Source of the DNA: Chalara sp. BL73
Lineage: Eukaryota; Ascomycota; Leotiomycetes; Helotiales
Reading direction: 5' to 3'
Length of the DNA: 64,000 nt
NCBI GenBank assembly: GCA_918026815.1
Contig: CAKJVC010000067.1
Span: 62,001 to 126,000, forward strand
Shown in pieces: positions 24,120 through 36,339 of the stretch. The translations under genes and the position numbers were made by a program. How positions within the stretch are numbered: position 1 is the stretch's first letter; each line of letters begins with the position of its first letter. The notes under the pieces are model-generated. The model worked only from the letters and a program-made list of their open reading frames with translations, ran no database searches and was not told the origin of the DNA.

Positions 24120-24694
24120 TCTGCTATCTGGAAACGACTGATGACTAACCCTGGTCACGGTCTTATCATTGATACTATCGCACGATTACATCTTACCCCT
24201 TACCGATTTGTTTTATATGTATATGCGGTCGCTACCTACGAGCATCTAGTTCGGCGCTAGCAATGGCGAGAATTATACGAGCCCGGCATATTTCTCGCGC
24301 GAAAGCCACCAATCAAGCAAAGTCCAGCTTGCAGATTTACACTTAGGCTAGTCATAGTTTTAACCAAAATAAAGGTGTAGTAAATTACCAGGACGCAATC
24401 GCCTTTACATACAACGATATAACGAGCGAAATCCTTGTCAAGCGGGGTATGTTCAGGTGAAGTCATAGTCTTTAGTAGGTCACATGAATCGCGCCTAGTG
24501 AGGAGACAAGGGTGTTAGAGCTTGTAAATGCTTTTCAAATCTCTTAATGTATTTCCAACAAAGCAACCCACCCCGCCGCTCGTCCCTTGAGAACCCCTAG
24601 ATATCAGGTCGAGTTTAGGCCCACCTCCATAGGTGCGGCGAACAAACTACCTTCCAACCCTTTCTCAATACTAGCTTTTCCCTCCTCAAATTTC
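24120..24694. other. Intergenic, GH115 promoter
   Basis: Upstream region of the GH115 gene and 3' flank of the NLR-like gene. It carries one GGCTAG hexamer at 24346-24351. No gene is seen. Confidence 0.5.
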
Positions 24695-26878
24695 TTACTC
24701 ACTCGCTGAATTTTTTTCCATATTTCTAAAAACACTGAGCCCAGCCTGCGACCGCACTTCCCTTGGTACATTCAGGACCTCACCCTGCTCCAATATCTCA
24801 GGCAAGTTTCTGATCCTGGTTGAGCTCGTTAACAAAACCTTAAAAATAGGCCCAGATTCTTCTTTTCTTGTCACCAGTTCCCTGAGTGCATGCATCACTT
24901 CTCTTATTTCCACAACCCGTGTCACATCCTCATAGAACGAAATTCCATCAATGATGCAGAACACCATCAGTTCTGCTTCGAGTTGCATTAGCAGACTCTT
25001 GAAGAGCCATTGTACACTCTCTAGCGAGGTAGGGGAGGTATCAATTAAGTCCCGTTGGGAGATCCTGAAGTTAGGTCGTTGTAGAAGGAGCTGGACGAGT
25101 AGACTGTTCATTAACCGGACAGGAGTGGCGTTTAGATCTGTGGCAGGCGATAAATGCTGTCCACAGAAGAAATGAAGGATAATGGTTTTGTCCTTGGTTT
25201 TGGACTTCAGAGAGTATATCAAGTGAGCACACACCGAAGTTATAGGTGAGTGGGTTCTAGTTGACGGACAGGAGCCGTTGATATATAGCATCGACGATGT
25301 AGTGCTGGGCAACCAGGAGCATAATGCAGAGGACTTCATAACCCATACTGCGCGGTCCTGATCAGAGCGGGATAAAGTATTAAGACTGCGGAGGCTTTGA
25401 TGGAGATCCACTTCAGAGATATCTTTCTTGTGTGCCAGGACAGAAAGGATTTTTGATGATGGTATGGACTCTATGATATATTAGATTTAGTATGAATAAG
25501 GAATGTTATACTAACGTATCTGAGGCTCCAGGTCCCTTTCATAAGGGGGTGGATCATTTGAAACTAAGTCGGTAGTTATTATACCTGAATTACTGAACTT
25601 CATGTGCTACTTACTTGGAAGAAAAAAAGGCAGCGCGACAAGAATACTTTCCAGAAGTACTTTCAAATTGTTTAGAGCATCAGCGTTCTTCTGATTGAGC
25701 TCTAGTTGGTCATCATATCGCGTTTTCAAAGCGTTGAATTCTTTATCAATCATTCTTTGAGTAGTTTCGTGCTGCGTCATATTGACAGACTTTTGGTGTT
25801 TCAAATTCTCATTTGTCTCGTCTATCGTCTTTTTTATTATCAAGTGGTTGTTACCAGAAGCCACAGCCATAGATGTAACTGCTTTCCGTGTGCTGACGAC
25901 TTCTCGCTGCATGCACCCCATAGATATGTATCTAAATCGTACGGAAACCATTTTCATTTCATCAACTTTCGTAAATAGTTCCTTCTGATACAAACCTTGC
26001 TTCAGAAGGGCCCCAAAAGTTTTGCCTATTACACTTATTACCCAACTTTTAAGTTAAGACAGAGAAAAGGCACTAACCAATAGCTCTTCTTTTGAACCAT
26101 ATCAAAATGTGCCTAAGCGCCTGCAGGGTTACAGTATAAAGCTTGACTCCGCATTTTCGCAAGGCTTCAGACTTTTCAAAAACACCTACAGAGTCTTTTG
26201 TGCTTTCGAGATAGAATGGAATCTCTTCTAGAGCCTTAAATGCTTCATTTCTTACATCCCCGATTCGTCCAGCTGCCTAAGATGTTGTTAGATATAGCCA
26301 ATTTTTGGCTTCAGAAGAAATTCACCTGTATTATTAGATTCAGGCCACCATAAACAAGCGAACAATACGTCGACGATGACGGTAAAAGCTTTAACCAGGT
26401 TTCAAGTCCCTCTTTGCTTTGACTGAGTCTCCAAAAACCTTTCCGAATAGCTTCCCATACTGTCTTCTCAGCGTCACGCTTGTACTCCTTTAGACCTGAA
26501 TCAATGTGCTTGACCACATCCTCGATAGAATGAGGTTTATCAAGAAGGACCCCAGTTTTGTATTTCTGAGGGACTTCTGATTCATAAGAATTGAGTGCCT
26601 CAGCAAATAATTCAGCTTCTCGCTTCAACTCATCATTTAAGGATTCGCTATCGCAATCAGTAAAAGTGGAGGCGACCTCGTAGTAGGGTATCTTGAGTTT
26701 ACATTGAAGGCTCGACAATGTACAGCATTTTAGGTGCATCAAAAATAACACCATTGTTAACAGCATCCAGTGCAGGGTGTGCACTTCCATTCAGAGTTTG
26801 AAGAAATGAAATTACATTTGGTGGAGAGGAAGTCGGGGTGGCTTCATAAATATGTTCTTCTCTGATCGCCTCAGCCAT
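24695..26878 (-). CDS. DUF7708/NACHT-like (NLR-type) protein
   Basis: Six exons (26878-26703, 26647-26326, 26276-26078, 26025-25615, 25563-25516, 25470-24695) join to 643 aa with introns of 46-58 nt, except the last two introns. The first intron (55 nt) carries a TACTGAT branch site just before its acceptor. Residues about 58-200 match the DUF7708 region that opens many fungal NLR-like proteins (ELKREAELFAEALNSYESEV, YKTGVLL, SLVYGGLNLIIQ). A helical, charged coiled-coil stretch follows. From about residue 386 there is a NACHT-related segment with LYINGSCPS, IILHFFCGQH, LMNSLLVQLLL, MVFCIIDGISFYED and KVLLTSSTR. The usual GxxxxGK[ST] nucleotide loop is absent, and there are no C-terminal repeats. 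Such proteins are suspected to act in non-self recognition. It is divergent to the AAA gene. Confidence 0.75.
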
Positions 26879-27716
26879 TACTATGATGAGAAACTGAAGT
26901 AGTGATGAAATATTCGCCTCGCTTCTTAGATGACAAAAATTCGAATTGATTAATTTAGTCGCATTACTGTCAACAGCATGACAAGGAAGCGAACACCTGA
27001 CATGTGTGAGGGGAAGGTTTTTCATACAGCCCAATTGGACCGGCCTAGCCGCTTGGTGGTGTCACTGCAGATGGAAGCCAGCTGCTCATTAATAGCAACC
27101 AGTAATCGTTCTTGCTAAGCTGGGGGCGAAACGAAGAAGGTTGCGCAGCTGAAACGCACGACGGCACAACATTACCAATCCTTTACAAGATTGCACCACC
27201 CTCACGGCTCTGAACATTGCCAAAAATACTCACAAATGCTCCCTTGATCATACACCATTTCATCGTTGGTTCCATTGCTCGGATAGGGAGGTTCACAGAT
27301 ACTGTGGCCTATTGTAACCTCAATCAGTCAATGTGATGCGGCTGACCTCCGAATCAATGATTGGAGGATTCGTTCATCAATTTAATAATATGCAGCTAAT
27401 TATTACGGTATTAATGTTGCTCGGGGGTCATGAAATTTATATAATTAGGTTCCTCCTTCCTATCGTGGTGTTTGTTAAAGGTACGGTAGGGAAGAGCCGC
27501 CTACATTGCCGACCGCCGTTAAGCTTTTATACAATTATAAAACCATTTCTGCCTCTATCAGAGGAAATATATAGGACAGGGCTACCCATTACTTTGAATT
27601 GGCATTGCGAGAATTTCACTGCAACCAGTGAACCCTTAGTTATAACTCACAACAAGGTTTTTCCTTTCACGGGATCACTAACTTATTTTGTAATTCATTA
27701 ACCATTACTCCTTGTA
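26879..27716. promoter_or_regulatory. Shared divergent upstream region, NLR-like/AAA
   Basis: 838 bases separate the start of the NLR-like gene (leftward from 26878) from the start of the AAA gene (rightward from 27717), so both promoters must lie here or overlap. The + strand frame 27333-27701 resembles no family. No specific regulator sites stand out. Confidence 0.4.
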
Positions 27717-30700
27717 ATGGCAGACGCTCTCTCACCCGTTTCGCAGCCAATAAACAAGATGAACAGCCCTCCCGAAAATATCTCTAGCCACAGCAAGGCC
27801 AGCGCTCCTCCTGTCATATTGAACGATTCAGAGCCTTCAGACAAGAGCCAGCCCGCCGAAGCTTTACGGAATAATATCTCTTCAAACGATCAAAATAAGT
27901 CTGGAGAAGATGTTGACTCCTCATCCGCACCCCGAGGGCGCTTCCACTCTAGAGTTCGAAAAGACCGTGTATCGATTGAGACGTTAAGAACTTATCATAT
28001 TGACTATTATATTGACACGGTACTAAAATTCTGTACTCATATTTACTTTCCTAACATTCTACAGGACCCAGAGCATATAATCATTAACAGAACTATCCCT
28101 GATTACGAAATGAATTTCCTTGAAAGACACACTGCAGAGCTACGAAAGGAATGCCTTGATCAGACGCAACTCCAATCCTCGCAAGGACCAGATTTGAAAC
28201 TTGAGGACGAACCGAAAATTGATTCCCATAGCGTGCTGCCTTTTGATCATGTTCAACCTGGCCTAACACAGGCTCCGAGTGAAGTCTCTGAGGTACTATC
28301 AACAGCCAAGGAAAGTCTCCTTCTGCAGATCAATCGAGTGCCATTTGAGAAATGGCTGGGGATAAGGGACGATAACAAACGAGAAGAAAGTGTCCTGGAT
28401 GTTGCCACGATGCCGAAATCTACATCTGAGAGGGGTTCATATATAAATACCCCCAGCCATGTCCTGGGTTTGGAATCTAGCTCTCCCGGCGGTCAATTAA
28501 GTTCGGAAATACCAGTACGACTCGCTATAAATTCATGGAACATTCAGTTTCAACTCACCGACATCACTGGCCATATGATCAATAACCATAATAAAGTGAT
28601 GCATCCTCCATGGAAACTTCTTGTGACTTATGATGAAGAAATCAAAAAACGCCTTCATGATCTTGAAAAGGGAGAGATAGAAGGACCAGGTGTAAGTCTG
28701 ACTGAAGAGAATGAGCGGCCAGAACAGGTCCCTGCTGCAATAGAGATTAAATCAGGGAACTTAAAAGGAGAAGATCATATGCACATCCAAGAAACAAATT
28801 ACTCCACTTCACACGTGTGTGCAATTTGTAACGGATTGGATCAGCAGGAGAGGCTCGAATGTCTTAGAACCACCATCAGCCATCTAAAGTGCCTTACCAA
28901 CTTCATTGATGATGATCTGAAGCACGTTTTTGAGCTACGTGAAGGACTGAAAGCAGGCAGTATAAAGGAGATAGCGTTTGAGGACCTCTGGCATCTCTTT
29001 AGTCCTGGTGATCTGCTTATAACATCAGGACCACGCCGCGAGCGTCAGGCTTACAACGTCTTTTACACATCTGGAGGGCGACACATAGTACAAAATAACG
29101 AAAACTTTAAGAAACACTCTATTAGTGCACCCTTCACCATCCAGTGCTACTATATCGGTTGCGACAAGAAGTGGATTGGCCCGATCCACCAAACTCTCTC
29201 AATATCACAGTACAAGGGCAAGCGCCCAATCACCGCCCTTACGATGTCATGTTCTGATACTCTTGCAACACGTGCAGACTCTTCTGCATTCCCTATAAGG
29301 TTTCTGGAGGACGCTAAAACTGCAATAGTGGACCTTGTTAGACGAGGGAAGCGCTATTACGAACTGATTCCATTCTCCCATAAACGATATTGTGGTCCTT
29401 CGAGCGTGGAGGATCCTGAATATGTGAGTTACGCTTCTATTGAAAAGCCCTCTTTAGAATTTCCCCTCGTGTTATGCGGATTAAGTATAAGTTAGATATC
29501 ATGATACGGCCTCTGCCATTTTTTATGTCGGTTTTAAAAAGTTTGGAATGACTACTACATTGTCGGATTTTAATTCGGAAGGGACTACTTTAAGTCAGTC
29601 AAAGTCAGTAAGATAAAAGTATTATCAAACAACCTTCTCAGTTGCATACACGGTTTTGGCAAATATTTTATGCCCTCAAAGTACTGACAACATATATTAG
29701 TTAAATAGCGAAATAATTATAGATTTCGAGCGTGAAGAAGATAACCTCATCACTACAATTGGAAATTTTGGTGACATCCGGATGAACAATGAAGAAATAG
29801 CTGAAGGATGTACTTTTGATGGACCTTGTTATAACTGCAGTAATATCTTCAACGATAATGTGATAGATAAGAGCCTGGCTGGGCGATATAAGCAAGACCA
29901 GCATCTGCTCAGCAAGCGGGTTACTGGAGATCACAACCTTACCGAGGACCACTTCATGTTATTTCCTGCCGTTATCAATGCTTTCGTGCTTCAGGAACGT
30001 GATACATTCGGTATTTATGTTGACTTAGTGAAAGACCTCAACGGTGACCATGCCGAAAGCGCGAAGGCGCTGAAGAAACAGAGTGGTTTTGAGGATTTAG
30101 TACTTCCTGAAGGTCATGGTGACCTGGTGGAAGCCCTCGTAAGAACGCATAGGAGTACGAGTAAACCTCGTGATGAAGAAGCGAAAGTGCAAGTTGATCT
30201 GATTGATGGAAAGGGAGAAGGTAAACTAGAAACAGAATAAGATGACATTGGCTAACTCACATGGGTACAGGTCTTGTTATCTTATTACACGGTGTCCCAG
30301 GGGTGGGCAAAACATCGACCGCAGAGTGCGTGGCCGCATATACTCGCCGACCACTCTACCCAATTACCTGCGCCAACATCGGTTTGGATCCAGAACTAGT
30401 GGAACAGAGACTCACTGGGCCGGACGGCCACTTTCGCAGAGCCCAGCAATGGAATTGTGTAGTTTTATTGGATGAAGCAGACGTTTTTCTGGCCAAGAGA
30501 GAGACGCACGATAACGATTCAAAGCGTAATGCTCTTGTTTCGGTCTTCCTCCGTACTTTGGAATACTATCCAGGCATCCTAATACTAACCACTAACCGGG
30601 TCGGTTCCTTCGACGAAGCTGTCGTCTCACGCATCCAGCTGTTCCTCTATTATCCCCCATTAGATAAGGACAAAACCATGAGAGTATGGCGCGTGCATAT

Positions 30701-31085
30701 AAACAGAGTACGAGCTAGCGGTATGATAAACATAGACTATGAGGATGAAGCCTCGATTATGGAGTTCGCGGAAGAGGAATATGCAGAAGGGAGAAGATGG
30801 AACGGGAGACAAATCCGAAACTTCTTCCAGACTGCAATATCGCTCGCTTCTTACGAAGCTACAAAGCGGCATCAGCAGTCCATCGAGGATGGAAGGGCCG
30901 ATAAAAACAGCGAGGCGGACACACCAAGATTATCAACCAGGAAATTAAAGATCGTAGCAGCAACCAGTGGCAAGTTTATTGACTATATTAACTCGACAGT
31001 GCCGGATGGGTCACACCAGAAACAGCAGTTGGACATGGGGAATCGGAATGATGGTTGGGAGGACACTCCTAAGAAGAAGAAATAG
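27717..31085 (+). CDS. DUF7025-AAA+ ATPase
   Basis: Three exons (27717-29423, 29701-30220, 30271-31085) encode 1013 aa. The 277-nt first intron links EDPEY to LNSEIIIDFE, a junction typical of this fungal family. The N-terminal 160 residues are low-complexity and charged. A DUF7025-type region follows (CLTNFIDDDLKHVFELREGL, EDLWHLFSPGDLLIT, AYNVFYTSGGR). The AAA module shows Walker A GVPGVGKTS (about 750-758), Walker B CVVLLDEAD (805-813), RNALVSVFLRTLEYY, sensor ILTTNR and a lid region, then a lysine-rich tail. It should be an ATP-driven remodelling protein; the substrate is unknown. Many paralogues occur in moulds, often next to NLR-like genes. The start is the first ATG of the long frame. 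Confidence 0.88.
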
Positions 31086-31813
31086 AGGCCGATAAATGCA
31101 GGAGGGCAACATTTTGATTTTCAAGCTTTTTTTTTAAAAGTTTTTAGGACAAATTTTAAAAGTTACGCATGCGGGACTTAACTGTTGCGGGTGTTATGTA
31201 ATTAGGCGAATTATTAAGTATTCACTGTATCATTAAAATATTCATGGCCATCATTAAAACTTATTTCAAGTATGTAGACTTAGTATTAAAGCAGCATTGC
31301 TTACAAGCACAATACCAAAGGGAAAGGATATAAGGACAGTAATTGAATTTTTCCTAAATGTAGGTAAGCAAGTATGTATACTATCTCGACAGGTGGGAAA
31401 ACGGGCTCTGATACTTGCACTCTCCTTGTATTCCGATTTAGCTCACTTCCATAATTTGATGTAATTGCTGTTTTCTATAAAAGCGTTATCGACATTCAGA
31501 AATTCTCCACTATTACTTTGGAATGAATTATAACTTTAATTGAGACAGAATTGGTAGTCTACGTGCTGAAAAGTGGGCAATTTTGGCCACCTATTTCCGA
31601 CTCGGAGAGACTACTTATGTGAAACGGCAAAAAGCACATGCTTCTTGCCAAAGCACTATTGCGCCTTATATATCGTTCAACAACTTATATTTTATTCTTG
31701 ATTCAGATTATGTATCTCAGTTCTTACATAATATAGCCTGACTCTTAACAAATTTGTCTTATTATAGTCATTTGTGACCCGACCAAGTAGATTTTGGGTT
31801 TACGATCTTGATA
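31086..31813. other. Convergent intergenic region
   Basis: AT-rich stretch between the stops of the AAA gene (rightward) and the SDR gene (leftward). It should contain both 3' UTRs and poly(A) signals. No gene is seen. Confidence 0.55.
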
Positions 31814-32873
31814 CTAATTGAGTCCGCGCATTCCGTTCTTTTTAATCCTCTCTACAAGCTTTTGTTCCTCCTCTAACAAATGGTTGTCCTGACCCACTGG
31901 TCCGACTGTAGGATACAACGCCTCCAAAGGCACCTCACGCACGTTGACTGATGGCTCGGCCTTAGTACCAACTAACATGGTCTCAACGATATTTCCATCC
32001 CCATATTGTGGTTCTTGAAGCACACGTGCGATCACCGATGCGCATTGCTGGGGCGTTAAGGTCAAGTCATCGGGGCGAACTCGGTCCTTGCAGTAGCCTG
32101 GATGAAAGATTGGGGTCTGCATGGAATAAGAATGAATTAGCATTTGCAAAAATAAATTGGGAGCCGAGCTTCAACAACCCACATTTACTGCACCGGGGCA
32201 CACGGCCGAGTTGCGAATCCCGAAATCCTTTCTCAAGCATGCAAAGGACTTGACAACGCTGATGATGGCCGCTTTGCTGGCAAAGTACAAGGGTGTCTGC
32301 ACCGAGTGGACGTAACCACCCAAGCTCGCAACCCATAGCAAATTCCCTTCAACATCGCGGTTTTCTAGCCAGTAGTCGATAGCAATTTGCGCTAGTCTGA
32401 TGGGTCCCATCGTGTTCACCGCAAAAGTCTTGTACTGACCAACCTGGGCATCCGCAGGATCTTCAGCGAGCGCAGACATGCCTGGAGCGTTCCAGAAAGT
32501 ACTGGAAGGAGGTTCATATAATCCAGCCCCGTTGATAACAATGTCAATGCGCGGGAATGTCTTAAGGGTCGTTTCCCAAAGAGATGAAATATGTGACCAG
32601 TTACTAATATCAGTTGCGTGGAATGCTGCTGATGCTGCACCGGAGCCTGAGCTTGAATACTTCTTCAAAGTTGCCTCAGCCTCGGGACGCAGACGCAAAT
32701 CTGCGATCATGACAGAGCATCCTGCTTCTAGCAGTATTTCGGCAAGGGCGTGACAAATACCTATATATTAATGAGTATTTTAACCTTGAGCATGGTATCT
32801 TAGAATTCTCACCAGAGCCAGCACCAGTAATGATTGCGAACTTCCCCTTGACTTCGTAAGCAGACATGGTCAT
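31814..32873 (-). CDS. Short-chain dehydrogenase/reductase
   Basis: Three exons (32873-32813, 32760-32183, 32116-31814) encode 313 aa; a second in-frame ATG at 32867 would give 311. The classical SDR pattern is clear: cofactor loop TGAGSGIC at about residues 16-23, DL after beta-strand 2 (MIADLRLR), NGAG, the catalytic Ser in WVASLGGY and the YxxxK motif YFASK. The second intron is placed so that PGAVN joins TPIFHPGY, as is usual in the substrate loop. The layout resembles 15-hydroxyprostaglandin dehydrogenase-like fungal SDRs acting with NAD(H). The substrate is unknown. It is soluble with no signal peptide. The third loop glycine is Cys, which also occurs in this subgroup. Confidence 0.88.
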
Positions 32874-34891
32874 AATATGAATAGTAAATATGCAGAATAG
32901 AGGATGTATGCAAGACAAATTTGAAAACTTCAAGGCTCTCCCAGGTACACTTTAACATTGGGCTCTTAAGCTTGATAGCTCATACTGAACGCTCTATGGG
33001 GCTACTGCTTGTTCATCTGCATGCAACCTTCACATGGGTTTGGGTCCTTTCGTAGGCCCCTCTAAATATCAGCGCTTCCCTCGCTAAAATAGTGTATGAC
33101 CCTTGCCTCCCAACTCCTTAGTCCCACCAGGACACGTGTCGAGGGTGTTTAGCACTAATATTTGTGGTGTGACAGCTAGCGCCAAGCTTATGGACCTTTG
33201 TAAATAACTACTGTACTGTTCTTATTGTAAGTACTACTCCGTCTCTATGCTAGTTCGCTGCATCATGTTGGGAAGATATGCAAGGCAGCATGGGTCCGAG
33301 TTTCAGAGTGTCTGAAAGTGAGTAGAGGATCATGCTCGATATCGGCTAGTATGAATTCCCCACATAAAATGGCTCGCTTTCTTACGACTCCAGGGGTAGA
33401 CACATCAGTGCTTGGTTCATATGTCCTTTTCCTGTACTACATTACTTTGAAGTTCATTTAGTATTGTAACACTTCGACAGCAGTATTAAGTGAAACTACA
33501 TTCTTTGGCTAGCTGCCTGGAACCTGGACAGAGTATACACTGCAAGCTGCGCAGATAGTCTACTTACTTCGCAGAGTTGGTTCACTTGTTATGTGCCTCT
33601 CGGCGGCGCCACAGAAATATAGGTAGACTTCCTTGGATTGGGAGGGCCCAATAACTCACCGTCTACATGCTGTATATGTTCCACAAATACCCCACATTGA
33701 GTCTGTTGGCTCGGGCAGTAAGGTTGCTTCCGTACTTAAGAACCTGGAAAATATGGCCAATGCGTTGATGCTTTTCCCTCACAGGAGGCTCCACTCTTTG
33801 CCCCCATTTTTCGAAACGACACCCCCACTATTACTTGGATGTAACCATGCTGGTTTGTTGGCCCCGAAGTGAGCGTCTAAATTAACGCCAACCGTATCTT
33901 AGGACTTCTCTACTGTTCGAGACTGTGCAGTAGACGCTCTTCTTGCATATTTAACCACCATCTCGATGAAGAGTAAATGGATATATCATTGTGGGCAGGA
34001 TTGCACAACATCAGCTGCTGAGAATTAACCAAAGGCGAGAACCTAATTGAACGTCCCCTATGGGCCTTACGTAAAAGAGTAGAGGGTAAAATGTTACTGC
34101 CACACCTCCATGGCCAATACAAGTACATTCAGTCGGGGACCATCGACAACCTTGTCATACTTCTCAAATACTCGATGATTGTTAAGAATTTTGAGGAGCC
34201 TCATTTCGGCACTTGAGGTCCTTTTGGTGAGCATCAATGAGCTCACCTTACCTTCCACACGTTACCACAAGAGCAAGCGCGGCAGAATAAAGTCCCGATA
34301 TTCTCCTCAGGCCAGTAAGAAGAACCGCTTGGTCTTCGGACAGGTCCAAATAAACCACAGTGGGGAAGACCATTTCAAGGTTAAATAATCCCAGGCTTGC
34401 CAATCAAGGTACGGTATTTCTCCTCGCTACAGCTCCTCCACAGTGGTTTACATAGGCCTGTACGAAAGGAACACCCACTTCATGGTACGATGTTCGTAAA
34501 ATGGATCTTGGAAAACCCAGGATCAGCCGGGCCGTTTGTTCCGATTGCAGGAACCTGTACAGTCACCCCTAAAAGGGGCATTCTCTAAGAAGGGCCCGGC
34601 CGGAGATAGACAAGATCGGCGGGAGCGAAACTCTTAGCATTACTGGCAGGCATCTAGAGACACAATCAGAGGGAGGATCGACCAAAAAATCAGCAAACGG
34701 AGATGCTACTCCATGGACATCAGATTTTCGCTCGATCGACTACAAACATAAAGGCTTCTAAAAAAAAAAAGCCATGGCTTCATATCTGGCTGAGAGTGTT
34801 GATTTCATTGCCTGTTAGCACACTTCAGGTGTCGAGCCGTGAGATGATAAGAGATTCGAAATAGAATTCATTCCAGATCACAACAGCGACC
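32874..34891. other. Long divergent intergenic region
   Basis: Two kilobases between the starts of the SDR gene (leftward) and the Pth11-like gene (rightward), holding both promoters. Open frames at 33633-33872, 33910-34128, 34179-34388 and 34397-34588 are short, in several frames, and lack domain features. An A-run near 34760-34770 lies about 125 bases before the Pth11-like start. Confidence 0.5.
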
Positions 34892-36339
34892 ATGGCTGAC
34901 GCAAGTCTTGTCTGGAAGTCAGTCCAGCCCGAAGGGCTCGCGATGGCAATTCTTGTCGTCACCATACTATTTACCACCATCTGCAGCCTTGTTGTGGGAA
35001 TGCGCGTATGGATCAGGCTGAAGACCGAGTTGTTTAGTCTGGAGGATTATCTGATGTGCATTGGAATGGTAAGAATAACCCCCAAGATCACCTGAATGAC
35101 ACGTCTGAGCAGCTGGCTAAAACAGTCAACCAGGCGCTTTCCCTGGCACAATATGCCGTTGTGATGTATGGCTGCTATACAGGCATCGGCACCAGAGATG
35201 CGAAAATGGGGGTAGGGACCATGATGGAGGGCGGAAAGGTATGTGAGGCATCATATGCTGAACTTGAGAGCTACTGACGAATATCGACGCGACCAGATTG
35301 TCTTGTTCTGGCAACTGTTCTACGTGACCAGTTCGACCTTTATCAAAGCGAGCATCTGTGCTACATTGATTAGAGTCGCAGTTCAGCGAAAATACAAATA
35401 CATACTCTGGGGCCTCATTGCCCTCACCACAGTAGCCAATTTAGTTGCATTCAGCGCGGCGCTTGCAAGATGCAAACCAATTGCGGCAGGCTGGAATCCT
35501 TCCCTTGGAAAATGCCTGGACCAATCCATCATCATCACCTTAACATATGTTGTCTCAGCAGTCAACATTTTCACGGACTGGAGTGTTGCCATTATTCCGA
35601 TCTTTATCCTATGGAACGTTCAGATGCGACGAAAACTGAAAATTATCACTGGTGCCATATTGGCGGTCGGTATATTGTGAGTTAAGCCCTCTCCTGCTTT
35701 TTCTTTGATATCTTGCATATTATTAGTAACATTAGATGATTGGCTGCTGACACTATGATATCGTAGGGCTTCTGCCGCCACGATTATACGCATGCCATAT
35801 TCAAATGCTTACAGTGCGAAGGTCAACCAGCTTCGTAAGTGCTTTTTTCTTCATGATAGGCCTCGTTAATTTCTTAATTCCTGTTTGTTCTGTGTTCTGT
35901 GTTCTGACCAGGCTTCCCCTCTTAAATAGATGACATCGGAAATATCATTCTTTGGACCGTGGTCGAATGCGGTTTAGGAATTATCGCTGGTTCCCTGCCG
36001 ATGCTTCGAACCCTATTCAAAAGTCTTGCCAAAGACTACAGCTCCAATAACGGATACGGGCAATATAAACGCAGCGACGATACAAAGCTTGTCACAATTG
36101 GCCGGCTTAAGGGTGGCCACGACCGAGCCCACGGCGGTGCCGAGAACGAGGTTACGGTTATTGGGGACAGTGATAGTAATCAGGAGCTGGATAGCGAGAG
36201 TACCCGAAACATTATCACGGTTACGCGAGCCGTCGAACAGACTAGGGCATACAATGAAGAAAAGGAGTTTGGAAATGCACAGCGGGATTCACATGCATAC
36301 AATTTCGGCCAAGATGGAGCTAGTTCAATGAAAAGGTGA
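34892..36339 (+). CDS. Pth11-like seven-helix membrane protein
   Basis: Five exons (34892-35068, 35134-35238, 35297-35676, 35767-35834, 35930-36339) encode 379 aa. The product has a rhodopsin-like fungal architecture (integral membrane domain of Pth11-related proteins): helix 1 AMAILVVTILFTTICSLVVG, then LFSLEDYLMCIGM, YTGIGTRD, FWQLFYVTSSTFIKASICATL, a WGLIALTTVANLVAFSAAL helix, C-rich loop KPIAAGWNPSLGKCLD, VNIFTDWSVAIIPIFILWNVQM, and a last helix ILWTVVECGLGIIAGSLPML. The C-terminal 100 residues are polar and cytoplasmic. Family members include receptors for surface cues in plant-associated fungi, though most are uncharacterised. Ligand unknown. All four splice junctions keep frame. Confidence 0.88.

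Noticed and set aside
26703..26790. Alternative minus-strand N-terminus of the NLR-like protein read directly upstream of exon 2
   Set aside because: That frame runs into sequence unrelated to the family, while a 55-nt intron with a TACTGAT branch site links exon 2 to a good ATG at 26878 in frame.
32874..32933. In-frame N-terminal extension of the SDR to an ATG at 32933
   Set aside because: It adds a 20-residue hydrophobic segment not seen in this soluble family; the ATG at 32873 puts the cofactor loop at the usual distance.
33600..34600. Possible transposon remnant in the long SDR/Pth11 gap
   Set aside because: No transposase or reverse-transcriptase motifs and no terminal repeats were seen.
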